64,000 nt of DNA. Origin: Bradyrhizobium mercantei (GTDB lineage Bacteria; Pseudomonadota; Alphaproteobacteria; Rhizobiales; Xanthobacteraceae). This document shows positions 44,532 to 52,793 of the stretch, piece after piece. The notes under the pieces are model-generated. The model did not search any database. It saw only the letters and a list, made by a program, of their open reading frames with translations, and was not told the DNA's origin. The stretch covers positions 620,001-684,000 of the forward strand of contig NZ_MKFI01000003.1 in the NCBI RefSeq assembly GCF_001982635.1, written 5' to 3'. The translations under genes were made by a program, and so were the position numbers. Positions within the stretch are counted from its first letter, which is position 1, and each line of letters opens with the position of its first letter.

Positions 44532-45122
44532 ATGAATTCCGTCGTCCGCAATGTTTCGATCGCATCAGCGGTCACCGCCGTCGACTTCCGCGGCGCGATG
44601 CGCCACCTCACCGGCGGCGTCAGCGTCATCACGGCCGGTCGGGCCAAGGAGATCTCGGGGATGACGGTGACCTCGGTATCGTCGCTCTCGGTCGAGCCGC
44701 CGTCGCTGATCGTCAGCATCAACCGCGCTGCCTCCTCGTGGCCGCTGATCGCGCGCCATGGCGCCTTCGGGGTCAACATCCTGACCGCGGATCAGCTCGA
44801 GATCGCCGAGCGTTTCACCGGCAAGGGCGGCCTGAAGGGCGCGGAGCGGTTCGCGGGCGCCGAATGGACGACGCGCGCGTCAGGCGTCCCGCTGCTGGTC
44901 GGCGCGCTGGCCGCGATCGACTGTGAGGTCGAGGAGGTCATCGAACGGCATTCGCACGCGATCGTCATCGGTCGCGTGCTTGATGTGATCGTGTCGGAAC
45001 GCACCGCCGCGCTGGCCTATTGGCACGGCGAATACGTCGCGATCGACCATGAGGAGGACGCTGTCAGGCTGGCCGAAGTCAGCCTGCCGTCGCGTCACGT
45101 GCATGCGCGAGGATCGCGCTAA
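44532..45122 (+). CDS. Flavin reductase family protein (SsuE role)
   Basis: This 196-residue FMN-binding split-barrel protein of the flavin-reductase-like domain family is not homologous to E. coli SsuE. Motifs are MRHLTGGVSVITAG, GMTVTSVSSLSVEPPSLIVS and AFGVNILTADQLEIAERF. It should reduce FMN with NAD(P)H and hand it to SsuD, replacing SsuE in this operon. It is the last gene of the unit, and its TAA stop is the first part of repeat R4. Confidence 0.9.
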   Translation: MNSVVRNVSIASAVTAVDFRGAMRHLTGGVSVITAGRAKEISGMTVTSVSSLSVEPPSLIVSINRAASSWPLIARHGAFGVNILTADQLEIAERFTGKGGLKGAERFAGAEWTTRASGVPLLVGALAAIDCEVEEVIERHSHAIVIGRVLDVIVSERTAALAYWHGEYVAIDHEEDAVRLAEVSLPSRHVHARGSR

Positions 45123-45257
45123 AGCATGATCCGGAAAAGTGCGAAGCGGTTTTCCCTCGCGACAAACGCGGAACGCGTTTGCGCGGAGATCATGCTCAAA
45201 CAAAGAACTAAAGCGCGATGACGATTCAACCCAATCTCATCGCGCTTTAGCTCATGA
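45120..45257. repeat. Dispersed repeat R4, full copy
   Basis: It contains AAAGCATGATCCGGAAAAGT and GTTTTCCCTCGCGACAAACG, then an inner hairpin of 14-base arms CTAAAGCGCGATGA and TCATCGCGCTTTAG at 45209-45250. It covers the stop codons of two convergent genes and can serve as a terminator for both. Confidence 0.85.
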
Positions 45258-45630
45258 TCGCGGTCAAGCTCGCGGGCGTGTCGATGATGACGGTGCTGCC
45301 GCGGACGCTGGACCAGACGGCCTGGATGGTCTGAGCGGTATTGCCGAGCGGGATGCCGACCACCAGCGTCGTCGGGACGCGACCGTAGGATTGCGGGGTC
45401 TGTTCGTTGTAGGTGAAGCCCGCGACGACCCCGGACATCACGCCGTTGACGGTGACGCCGAAGCTGCCGCCGGGCGTATCGGTGCCCTGGGCGTACGGGA
45501 ACGGGATGTTCAGGATGATGATGGCGGTAATGCCGACGCCCTCGGGGAGGGTGATCGATAGGCCTTTGAGCGGGGTGAAGGAAGCGGAGTTGGTGGTTAG
45601 CGTGCCGGTGGTCTGCGCGTAAAGGGCCAT
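45247..45630 (-). CDS. Hypothetical beta-rich protein, 127 residues
   Basis: This is a 127-residue protein without signal peptide, rich in Thr, Val, Ile and Gly. Alternating hydrophobic strands (GLSITLPEGVGITAIIILNI and FGVTVNGVMSGVVAGFTYN) suggest a beta-sandwich such as a jelly roll. No family is recognised. The stop lies within repeat R4. ATG 45630 has GAGAG upstream. The 168 bases upstream up to the next gene hold a hairpin (GGCGCTTT and AAAGCGCC at 45741-45772). Confidence 0.6.
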   Translation of the reverse strand: MALYAQTTGTLTTNSASFTPLKGLSITLPEGVGITAIIILNIPFPYAQGTDTPGGSFGVTVNGVMSGVVAGFTYNEQTPQSYGRVPTTLVVGIPLGNTAQTIQAVWSSVRGSTVIIDTPASLTAIMS

Positions 45631-45798
45631 CTCACTCTCCAGTTGTCAAAAATGTAAACGCAATAGGAGATTGAGTAAGGCAATTGAGCGGAAGATTCAA
45701 GGGATGAAAGGCGGCAGGCCGGGCGCGGCATGTTGGCGGTGGCGCTTTCCCGGGCAGCGCATTAAAAGCGCCCGAGATTTCGGAGACGTGACGGTTCG

Positions 45799-45954
45799 AT
45801 GAAGCGCCTGGCAACCTGGCTATTCTATCTCGTCGGTGCGATCGCCGTCGCCTATCTCGCGCTTTATGCCTATGTGACGTTCACCGGCCGCGAGATCACG
45901 CCGGGCGATCCGATCCGGATCTTCCGCAAGCCCGACGCGCCCAGCTATTCGTGA
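45799..45954 (+). CDS. Small membrane protein, 51 residues
   Basis: This short gene encodes one membrane helix (WLFYLVGAIAVAYLALYAYV, residues 7-26) followed by a polar tail with TGREITPGDPIRIFRKPD. A full-length start-to-stop frame, typical third-position G/C use and the membrane pattern support it. The function is unknown. It lies convergent with the flagellar operon, with repeat R3 copy D between. Confidence 0.55.
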   Translation: MKRLATWLFYLVGAIAVAYLALYAYVTFTGREITPGDPIRIFRKPDAPSYS

Positions 45955-45989
45955 GGCGAGACAATTGCGGCGGGATTGCCCCGCCGCCA

Positions 45990-46042
45990 GAGCGTTTTCG
46001 AGCGAAGCGGACGCCGGTTCGCGTGAAGAAAACGCGTCAAGA
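45990..46042. repeat. Composite repeat R3, copy D, without hairpin
   Basis: Only the conserved block is present (GAGCGTTTTCGAGCGAAGCG through GAAGAAAACGCGTC); the CTGGAGCT hairpin part is missing. It lies 12 bases from the flbD stop. Confidence 0.8.
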
Positions 46043-46054
46043 GATCAAAGCTGC

Positions 46055-47440
46055 TCAGCCGGCGTTCGCCATGCGCTGATAGTCGGGCGCGCCGTTGCCG
46101 GCCGGGGTGATCGGGATGCCGCCGTCGGCATATTCGTTCAGCTTGTTGCGCAGCGTGCGGATCGAGATGCCGAGGATGTTGGCGGCATGGGTCCGGTTGC
46201 CGAGGCAGTGCTTCAAGGTTTCCAGGATCAAATCGCGTTCGACATCGGCGACGGTGCGGCCGACCAGCGCGCGGGTGACCTGCTCGGCGGCGAGCGTGGC
46301 GTGGGCAACCGCGGGTGCGGTCTTGGCGAGGTCGAGGCGATCGCCGTCGGGGGTCAGGATCGCGTCGGGACCGATCTCGTCGCCCTGCGCCATCAGCACG
46401 GAGCGGTGGATGGTGTTCTCGAGCTCGCGGACGTTGCCCTGCCAGCGGTTCGCGGTCAGGACGCGGCGGGCATCAGTCGAGATCGGGCGGACCGCGAGGC
46501 CATTGGCCTCGGCGTACTTCTTGGCAAAGTGCTGCGCCAGTTCGAGGATGTCGGCCGGGCGATCGCGCAGCGGCGGGATCTTCAGATTGACGACGTTGAG
46601 GCGGAACAGCAGGTCTTCGCGGAAGGTGCCCTCGCGCACCGCCTCCGACAAATTGCGGTTCGAGGTCGCGATGATGCGGATGTCGACTGGAACCGGCTTG
46701 GTGCCGCCGACGCGGTCGATCACCCGCTCCTGGATCGCGCGCAGCAGCTTGGATTGCAGCCGGACGTCCATCTCGGAGATTTCGTCGAGCAGCAGCGTGC
46801 CGCCGGTGGCTTCCTCGAACTTGCCGATGCGGCGCGCCACCGCGCCGGTGAAGGCGCCCTTCTCATGGCCGAACAGTTCGGATTCCAGGAGGTGCTCCGG
46901 GATTGCCGCGCAGTTGATCGAGATGAACGGCCGCTTGGCGCGGGCCGAGCGCGAGTGGACGTAGCGCGCCAGCACCTCCTTGCCGGTGCCGGACTCGCCG
47001 GTGATCATGACCGAGGCGTCGGAGCCCGCGATCTGCTGCGCGAGCTTGATCACCCGGCCCATCGCCTCGTCGCGATAGATCAAATCGCGCGCGTCGTTGG
47101 CAACCGCGGCCAGCACGGCGGCGATCAGCTCGGGGTCGGGCGGCAGCGGGATGTATTCCTTGGCGCCGGCATGGATCGCGGCGACCGCGGCGCGGGCGTC
47201 GTTGGAGATGCCGCAGGCGACGATCGGGACGTGGATGTGCTCGGCCTCGAGCCGCATCACGAGGTCGCGGATGTCGAGGCCGACATCGACCAGCAGCAGG
47301 TCGGCACCCTTGCCGCCGCGCAGCACGTTCATCGCCTGTTCGGCGGCCTCGGCGTGGGTCACCGAGGCGCCGTTGTCCATCGCGATCTTGGTCGCGGTCG
47401 TGAGCTGGCCCTTCAGGGTGCCAACGATGAGAAGCCGCAT
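46055..47440 (-). CDS. flbD: Sigma-54-dependent flagellar regulator FlbD
   Basis: This is a 461-residue transcription activator. The order is a receiver-like domain (1-115, with LLLVDVGLD), an AAA+ sigma-54 activator domain (about 125-360, with GESGTGKEV Walker A, ESELFGHEKGAFTGA as the GAFTGA loop, and GGTLLLDEI), and a Fis-type helix-turn-helix at the end (NRTHAANILGISIRTLRNKL). FlbD switches late flagellar genes in Caulobacter and relatives. ATG 47440 has CAGGAGA upstream. It is the last gene of the fliF-fliG-fliH-fliN-flbD unit. Confidence 0.93.
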   Translation of the reverse strand: MRLLIVGTLKGQLTTATKIAMDNGASVTHAEAAEQAMNVLRGGKGADLLLVDVGLDIRDLVMRLEAEHIHVPIVACGISNDARAAVAAIHAGAKEYIPLPPDPELIAAVLAAVANDARDLIYRDEAMGRVIKLAQQIAGSDASVMITGESGTGKEVLARYVHSRSARAKRPFISINCAAIPEHLLESELFGHEKGAFTGAVARRIGKFEEATGGTLLLDEISEMDVRLQSKLLRAIQERVIDRVGGTKPVPVDIRIIATSNRNLSEAVREGTFREDLLFRLNVVNLKIPPLRDRPADILELAQHFAKKYAEANGLAVRPISTDARRVLTANRWQGNVRELENTIHRSVLMAQGDEIGPDAILTPDGDRLDLAKTAPAVAHATLAAEQVTRALVGRTVADVERDLILETLKHCLGNRTHAANILGISIRTLRNKLNEYADGGIPITPAGNGAPDYQRMANAG

Positions 47441-47493
47441 GATGATCTCCTGTTCGTCTGGTCGCGCAGGTTCCGCGCGCACCCGTCAAATTG

Positions 47494-47844
47494 TTAAGAG
47501 CGTTCTGCCTTGATGATTTCGGTCATGGTCACGCCGAGCTTGTCTTCCACCAGCACCACCTCGCCACGCGCCACCAGGCGGTTGTTGACGTAGATGTCGA
47601 TCGCTTCGCCGACCCGGCGGTCGAGTTCGAGCACGGTGCCCGGTCCGAGCTTCAGGAGGTCGCCGACGTCCATCTTGGAGCGGCCGAGCACCGCCGAGAC
47701 CTGCACCGGCACGTCGAACACGGCCTCGAGATCGGCGGCAATGCGCGCGGCGTTTTCGTCCTCGTTGTAGCCGATGTCGTCGATCCCCGGCGCGTCGGCG
47801 GCGTTGAGATCGGGAAGCGGGACTTGGGTATCGGTGTCGCTCAT
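47494..47844 (-). CDS. fliN: Flagellar motor switch protein FliN
   Basis: This 116-residue component of the cytoplasmic C-ring controls rotation direction. The C-terminal SpoA/SpaO domain is seen from about residue 38 (VFDVPVQVSAVLGRSKMDVG, then LGPGTVLELDRRVGEAIDIYV and LGVTMTEII). A polar acidic N-terminus of about 35 residues precedes it. It sits between fliH (20 bases) and flbD (53 bases). Confidence 0.95.
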   Translation of the reverse strand: MSDTDTQVPLPDLNAADAPGIDDIGYNEDENAARIAADLEAVFDVPVQVSAVLGRSKMDVGDLLKLGPGTVLELDRRVGEAIDIYVNNRLVARGEVVLVEDKLGVTMTEIIKAERS

Positions 47845-47864
47845 GGTTCAGCCCTCAATCGCCT

Positions 47865-48488
47865 TCAGCCGGCCTGGCCGCGGGACGCCAGATAGCGCCC
47901 GACGAGTTCGTTGATCTTCCCTTCGATCGCGGCGCGCTCCAGCACCACGCCGCCATCGGCCCATTCGATCCGGCAGTCGCCGGTCGCAATGGTCGGTTCG
48001 GCCAGGATCACCAGCCGGCCCTGGAAGCCGGAATGTGCCGCCATCTGCTCGATGTCGTGATGCGCCGCGTCGTAGAGCGCGTCGTTGATGCGGACCACCA
48101 GATGCGGGGTCGCCACCAGATGCGAGAAACAGTCGGAGACCAGCGCGGTGATCTCGCCGAGCGGCTCGCGCGCGATCAGTTCGGAGCAGAGCTTGCGGGC
48201 GACCGCGACCGCGACGTCCACGGCCTCGGTCTCCATCCGCGTCTCGATGCCGGCGAAGCGGGCCGCGATGCCCTTGATCGCGGTGCCGATCTCTTCCAGC
48301 GCCTGCGCCGCGCGGCGGTCGCTCTCGACCTTGGCCTCGCGCAACGCGGCCTCGTAGCCGGCGCGATAGGCCCGCGCCTCGGCATCGGCGACCTTCTGCG
48401 CCACCTCGGCTGGGGTTGGCGCGCGCTCGCGCGCGCGGTCCGGTGCCGAGAAGTCGGTGTCGAACAGGAATTTCGCGGGTGCGGCCAT
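47865..48488 (-). CDS. fliH: Flagellar assembly protein FliH
   Basis: This 207-residue regulator of the export ATPase FliI has low sequence conservation. It is recognised from the coiled-coil middle (AEARAYRAGYEAALREAKVE), the C-terminal VVRINDAL and WADGGVVLERAAIEGKINEL segment typical of FliH/SctL, and its place between fliG and fliN. Its start overlaps the fliG stop. Confidence 0.85.
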   Translation of the reverse strand: MAAPAKFLFDTDFSAPDRARERAPTPAEVAQKVADAEARAYRAGYEAALREAKVESDRRAAQALEEIGTAIKGIAARFAGIETRMETEAVDVAVAVARKLCSELIAREPLGEITALVSDCFSHLVATPHLVVRINDALYDAAHHDIEQMAAHSGFQGRLVILAEPTIATGDCRIEWADGGVVLERAAIEGKINELVGRYLASRGQAG

Positions 48489-49573
48489 CAGTACACCAGC
48501 TCGTCGTCGGCGCGGTTCTTGGTCAGCGTGATCTCGCCGCGCGCCGCGAGGTCCTTGGCGAGGTTGACCAGCAGCGCCTGGGCCTCGTCGACGTCGCGCA
48601 GCCGCACCGGGCCCATCGCGGCCATGTCGTCCATCAGCATCTTGCCGGCGCGCGAGGACATGTTGCCGAGGAAGAAGCTGCGCACCTCCTCATTGGCGCT
48701 CTTCAGCGCGACGCCGAGCTTGTCCTTGTCGATGTTGCGCATCAGCGTCTGCGCCGAGGCGGCATCGAGCTTGATCAGGTCGTCGAAGGTGAACATCAGC
48801 GCCTTGATGCGCTCGGCGGATTCGCGGTTTTCCTCTTCCAGCGAGGTGATGAAACGGGTCTCGGTCTGGCGGTCGAAATTGTTGAAGATCTCGGCCATCA
48901 CCTCATGGGCGTCGCGGCGGCGGGTCTGCGACAGGTTCGACATGAACTCGGTGCGCAGCGTCTGCTCGACGCGCTCGATGACTTCCTTCTGCACCGCCTC
49001 CATCCGCAGCATGCGGCCGACCACGTCGAGCGCGATGTCCTCGGGCAGGATCGCGAGCACGCGCGCGGCGTGCTCCGGCTTCAGCTTCGACAGCACCACG
49101 GCGATGGTCTGCGGGTACTCGTTCTTGAGGTAGTTGGCGAGCACCTCTTCCTGCACGTTGGAGAGCTTCTCCCACATGTTGCGGCCGGCGGGGCCGCGGA
49201 TCTCGTCCATGATGCCGGAGACGCGCTCGGCCGGCAGGTATTGCTGCAAGAGCCGTTCGGTGGCGTCGAAATTGCCCATCAGCGCCCCGGACGCCGACAT
49301 CCGCGAGACGAATTCCAGCATCAAATCCTCGACCACGTCGGCCTCGACGGTGCCGAGCGTCGACATATGGACCGACAGCTCGCGGACCTCCTCGTCGTCG
49401 AGCATCGACCAGATCTTGCCGCCATACTGCTCGCCGAGCGCGAGCATCAGGATCGCGGCGCGCTTGGGGCCGGGCAGGGGCTTGCCCTTGGGGCGGGCGC
49501 TCTGCCGGTTCGCCAGCGTCGAGAGGACGGTGGCGATGTCGTTGGCGTTGGTGGTCTGGGGTACGGCGGCCAT
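48488..49573 (-). CDS. fliG: Flagellar motor switch protein FliG
   Basis: This is a 361-residue C-ring protein that contacts the MotA stator. All three FliG domains are present: the N-terminal part with [24 protein letters not shown] trimmed here to its core [10 protein letters not shown], the middle domain with [15 protein letters not shown], and the C-terminal torque domain with [10 protein letters not shown] and [18 protein letters not shown]. The gap to fliF is 1 base. Confidence 0.95.
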   Translation of the reverse strand: MAAVPQTTNANDIATVLSTLANRQSARPKGKPLPGPKRAAILMLALGEQYGGKIWSMLDDEEVRELSVHMSTLGTVEADVVEDLMLEFVSRMSASGALMGNFDATERLLQQYLPAERVSGIMDEIRGPAGRNMWEKLSNVQEEVLANYLKNEYPQTIAVVLSKLKPEHAARVLAILPEDIALDVVGRMLRMEAVQKEVIERVEQTLRTEFMSNLSQTRRRDAHEVMAEIFNNFDRQTETRFITSLEEENRESAERIKALMFTFDDLIKLDAASAQTLMRNIDKDKLGVALKSANEEVRSFFLGNMSSRAGKMLMDDMAAMGPVRLRDVDEAQALLVNLAKDLAARGEITLTKNRADDELVY

Positions 49574-49574
49574 G

Positions 49575-51206
49575 TCAGTTCTCTACCGGCTCGCTCAGCC
49601 ATTGACGGACGATGGAGACGGTTTCGTTCGGATTGCGCTCGGCAAGCTCGCCGACCCGGTGCACCGCCTGGGCGTGGACCTGGCCCTGGATCTGGGCGAC
49701 GTCGATCAGTTGCGCGGCGCCGCTGCCGGCCGGGATCAGCGCCTGGCCGGTCGCGCCCGCGCTCTCGGCATGAGCCTCGGCGAGCGCCGGCATGCCGCCA
49801 CCGGCCAGCGCCGGAATGGCATCGGCCGCCACGATGCGCTTGACCAGCGGGCGGACCACCATGAACAGCACGACGAGGCCGAGCATCATCATGACGCCGA
49901 GCTCGATGACGTACATCACGTCATCCTTGGTGAATTGCAGCATGCCGAGCAGGCCGGTCGGCTCGGCGATCGGCTGTGCGGCCGGGGGCTCGGCGAAGCG
50001 GAGGTTGACGACCTCGACCTGGTCGCCGCGCTTCTGGTCGAAGCCGATCGCGGAGCGGACCAAGGCGGCGATGCGGTCGAGCTGCTCCTTGGTGCGGTCC
50101 TGGTAGACCATCTCGCCTTTTTCGTTCTTGGCGTAGCTGCCGTCGACCAGCACCGCGACCGAGATGCGGTTGACGCGGCCGGCCTCGGTCACCTCGGTCT
50201 TGGTGGTGCGGGAAATCTCGTAATTGTTGGTTTCCTCGCTCTTCTTGCTCTGGTCGCGGGCGCGGGCGGCGTTGTCCTGGTTCTGGCTGCCCGGCAGCTC
50301 GTTGGCGACGGTGACCTGGCCGGAATTGTCGGCGGTGAGGCTCGATTCCTCGCGGGTCTGGGTCGAGCGCAGCACGCGGCCCTCGGGGTCGAACTTGTCC
50401 GAGGTCTGGGTGATCTTGTTGTAGTCGAAGTCGGCCGAGAGCTGGACGCGGGCGCGCCCGGCGCCGACCACCGAGGAGACGATGTCCTCGACCTGCTTGC
50501 GCATCCGTTTCTCGAAGGCGGCGCGGCGCTCGTCGCCGACCGCGGCATCGGCGTCGGACTGGGCGCCGTCGGCGAGCAACTGGCCGGCCTCGTCGACGAT
50601 CGAGACCCGCTGCGGCTTCAACCCGTTGACCGCGGAGGCGACGACATGGCGGATGGCCCGGATCTGCTGCGGCTCCAGCGCGCCGCGCACCCTGAGCACG
50701 ATCGAGGCCGACGGCTCCGGCGTCTCGCGCGAGAACAGCGGCTTTTCCGGCAGCACGAGGTGGACGCGCGCGGCCTGGACGCGGTCGATGGCGCGGATGG
50801 TGCGGGCGAGCTCGCCCTCCAGCGCCCGCAGATGATTGATGTTCTGGACGAAACTCGTGGTGCCCAGGGCGTCCGACTTGTCGAAGATCTCGTAGCCGAC
50901 GCCGCCGCCCTTGGGCATGCCGCCCTCGGCGAGCTTCATCCGGAGTCGTGTCACCTTGTCCTTCGGCACCATGATCGCGGCGCCGTCATTGCGCAGCTCG
51001 AACGGGATCGCCTGGCGCTCCAGCTCCTTGATGATGGCCGAGGAATCCTCGGTCGACAGGTCGGTGAACAGGGTGGTCATCTGCGGCGTGGTGACGCGCA
51101 TGATGACGAAGGCGAAGAAACCGATCAGGGCCGCGGTGACCGCAACCATGGCCGCGAGGCGGGCCGCACCAAGACCTCTGAAGAAAGCAACCAGACTTTG
51201 CACCAA
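49575..51206 (-). CDS. fliF: Flagellar MS-ring protein FliF
   Basis: This is a 543-residue inner-membrane ring protein. It has a first membrane helix near residues 17-38, the secretin-like ring domains (with [24 protein letters not shown] sequence and [14 protein letters not shown]), and a second helix near 428-448 ([18 protein letters not shown]). The C-terminal tail that binds FliG has LSEPVEN at the very end. It is the first gene of the unit. A TTAA pair upstream may be a CtrA site. Confidence 0.95.
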   Translation of the reverse strand: MVQSLVAFFRGLGAARLAAMVAVTAALIGFFAFVIMRVTTPQMTTLFTDLSTEDSSAIIKELERQAIPFELRNDGAAIMVPKDKVTRLRMKLAEGGMPKGGGVGYEIFDKSDALGTTSFVQNINHLRALEGELARTIRAIDRVQAARVHLVLPEKPLFSRETPEPSASIVLRVRGALEPQQIRAIRHVVASAVNGLKPQRVSIVDEAGQLLADGAQSDADAAVGDERRAAFEKRMRKQVEDIVSSVVGAGRARVQLSADFDYNKITQTSDKFDPEGRVLRSTQTREESSLTADNSGQVTVANELPGSQNQDNAARARDQSKKSEETNNYEISRTTKTEVTEAGRVNRISVAVLVDGSYAKNEKGEMVYQDRTKEQLDRIAALVRSAIGFDQKRGDQVEVVNLRFAEPPAAQPIAEPTGLLGMLQFTKDDVMYVIELGVMMMLGLVVLFMVVRPLVKRIVAADAIPALAGGGMPALAEAHAESAGATGQALIPAGSGAAQLIDVAQIQGQVHAQAVHRVGELAERNPNETVSIVRQWLSEPVEN

Positions 51207-51276
51207 CGGCCCCCAGGGATTCGGCCCACGCGGGTCCGACTGGGCAAATATTGCCTAGGGTATGGTTTCCATATGG

Positions 51277-51290
51277 TTAACGAAGGTTAA
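51277..51290 (-). promoter_or_regulatory. CtrA-like site upstream of fliF
   Basis: TTAA-CGAAGG-TTAA is a direct half-site pair with 6 bases between, one fewer than the CtrA consensus TTAA-N7-TTAA. It lies 71-84 bases before the fliF start. Confidence 0.4.
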
Positions 51291-51316
51291 GAACCGCGGC
51301 AAAAACGCGGACATGA

Positions 51317-51351
51317 AAAAAACCGGCTTCGCAAAGCGAGGCCGGTTTTCG
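51317..51351 (-). terminator. Intrinsic terminator of sciP
   Basis: A hairpin with arms AAAACCGGC(T)TCGC and GCGA(G)GCCGGTTTT lies 27 bases past the sciP stop, with A/T-runs on both sides. Confidence 0.85.
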
Positions 51352-51377
51352 TCAAATGCCACAGGATCGGCGTGGAC

Positions 51378-51653
51378 TTACTGCCGATATTGCTGGATCC
51401 GGGTGGTGCGCAGCCCGGCCAGACCATGCTGGTCGATCGAGAACTGCCAGGAAAGGAATTCATCGACGGTCAACGTGTAGCGGCTGCAGGCCTCCTCGAG
51501 GGAGAGCAGGCCGCCGCGGACCGCAGCGACGACTTCGGCCTTGCGGCGGATGACCCACCGTTTGGTACCGGGGGCCGGCAAATCCGCAATCGTTAACGGG
51601 CTGCCGTCAGGCCCGATGACGTATTTCACCCTCGGGCGATGGGGTTCTGTCAT
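51378..51653 (-). CDS. sciP: CtrA inhibitor SciP (DUF1153)
   Basis: This is a 91-residue helix-turn-helix protein. The blocks RVKYVIGPDGSPLTIADLP, KRWVIRRKAEVVAAVRGGLL and YTLTVDEFLSWQ are characteristic of SciP/DUF1153, which binds CtrA and blocks its activation of early-stage genes in Caulobacter. The start is ATG 51653. A CtrA-like site stands 59-73 bases upstream, fitting feedback control. It is placed directly upstream of the flagellar fliF unit. Confidence 0.9.
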   Translation of the reverse strand: MTEPHRPRVKYVIGPDGSPLTIADLPAPGTKRWVIRRKAEVVAAVRGGLLSLEEACSRYTLTVDEFLSWQFSIDQHGLAGLRTTRIQQYRQ

Positions 51654-51711
51654 GGCGTACTCACAAACTCTCAACCACTGAACTCGCGATTGGTAACCTA
51701 CGCCTCCCGGT

Positions 51712-51726
51712 TTAAAATTTGCCTAA
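51712..51726 (-). promoter_or_regulatory. CtrA box upstream of sciP
   Basis: On the minus strand it reads TTAG-GCAAATT-TTAA, one mismatch from the CtrA consensus TTAA-N7-TTAA and with the correct spacing. It lies 59-73 bases before the sciP start. Confidence 0.55.
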
Positions 51727-51829
51727 GCCCAAGCGTTCAATACGAATCTCGTTGGAAGGGCCGGGAACAGGGGCGTCTGCCCGTTGACAGGCATACGTGC
51801 GCGCGGCCGTAATTCGCGGCTGCACGCGC

Positions 51830-52690
51830 TCAGATCGTGGGGCGCAACGGACCGCGCGCCAGCGTCAGCAGGGCGTCGGTGAGCGCCTCCGCAGCCTTGT
51901 CCGGCCGTTGCTTCTCGTAGATCGCAAACTCCAGATCGGGCAACGGCGGCAGGCCGTCGCCGGTTCCGAGAACCCGCAGACCGGCGGTGACGGCGCTCAG
52001 CGGCAGCGGGGTGACAGCGAGCCCGGCAACCGCCGCGGCGCGGACGCCGGTCAGGCTTGGGCTCGTGTAGACGATCTCCCAGCTCCATTCACCGTCACGC
52101 AGTGCGGAGAGCGCGGCGTCGCGCGACACCGATCGTTCGCGGTACAGCGCGAGCGGCAGCGGCGCGCCGGGAATGAGTTCGAACCCATCGGCTGCCGTCC
52201 ACACCAGCGGCTCGCGCCACACCAGGCGTCCCTTCGACGTGCCGAGCGGCCGCTTGGCAAACACCAGATCGAGCCGGCCGGCATTGAGCTGTTCGATCAG
52301 TTCGGCGCTGACGCCGATCTGCACCTCGAGCTTGACGCCGCGATGCAGCGCGGCAAAGCGGCCGAGCGCCGACGGCAATGATCCGCCGGCGACTTCCTCG
52401 ACCACGCCGAGGCGGACCGAGCCGGACAGCCGCGGCGCCACCAGCCGCTGCCGCGCCGCCTCCTCGAGTTGCAGCAGACGCCGCGCGTCGCCGAGCAGCA
52501 TCTCGCCCTCGTCGGTCAGCGCGACGCTGCGCGTCGTGCGCCGGAACAGCGGCCGTTTGGCTTCGAGCTCGAGCCGCTTGATCTGCTGGCTGATGGTCGA
52601 CTGCGTCAGATGCAATTGCTCGGCGGCACGGTGGAAGCCGCCGCAATCGGCGACCGCGACGAAGGCCCGCAGCAGTTCGAGGTCGAGCAT
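51830..52690 (-). CDS. LysR-family regulator of malonate genes
   Basis: This is a 286-residue regulator. The winged helix-turn-helix is at residues 3-62 (LLRAFVAVADCGGFHRAAEQ, then LTQSTISQQIKRLE), followed by an effector-binding domain. It is divergent from mdcA with 103 bases between starts, a region that is strikingly A+T-rich and holds a dyad. By position it is likely the activator of mdcA and malonyl-CoA decarboxylase with malonate or malonyl-CoA as inducer; that is inferred. Confidence 0.92.
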   Translation of the reverse strand: MLDLELLRAFVAVADCGGFHRAAEQLHLTQSTISQQIKRLELEAKRPLFRRTTRSVALTDEGEMLLGDARRLLQLEEAARQRLVAPRLSGSVRLGVVEEVAGGSLPSALGRFAALHRGVKLEVQIGVSAELIEQLNAGRLDLVFAKRPLGTSKGRLVWREPLVWTAADGFELIPGAPLPLALYRERSVSRDAALSALRDGEWSWEIVYTSPSLTGVRAAAVAGLAVTPLPLSAVTAGLRVLGTGDGLPPLPDLEFAIYEKQRPDKAAEALTDALLTLARGPLRPTI

Positions 52691-52721
52691 CGATTAATCC
52701 ATATTCGTAATCAATCATATT

Positions 52722-52739
52722 ATAGAATATCGTTTCTAT
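52722..52739. promoter_or_regulatory. LysR operator candidate at mdcA
   Basis: ATAGAA-TATCGT-TTCTAT is a perfect 18-base dyad of the T-N11-A kind bound by LysR proteins. It lies 55-72 bases before mdcA and 32-49 before the LysR start, within an A+T-rich patch. Confidence 0.5.
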
Positions 52740-52793
52740 TATCAATGGCGGCCTTTTACCTTCGCTTCAGAGACGAAACGCGAGGAGGCCATC

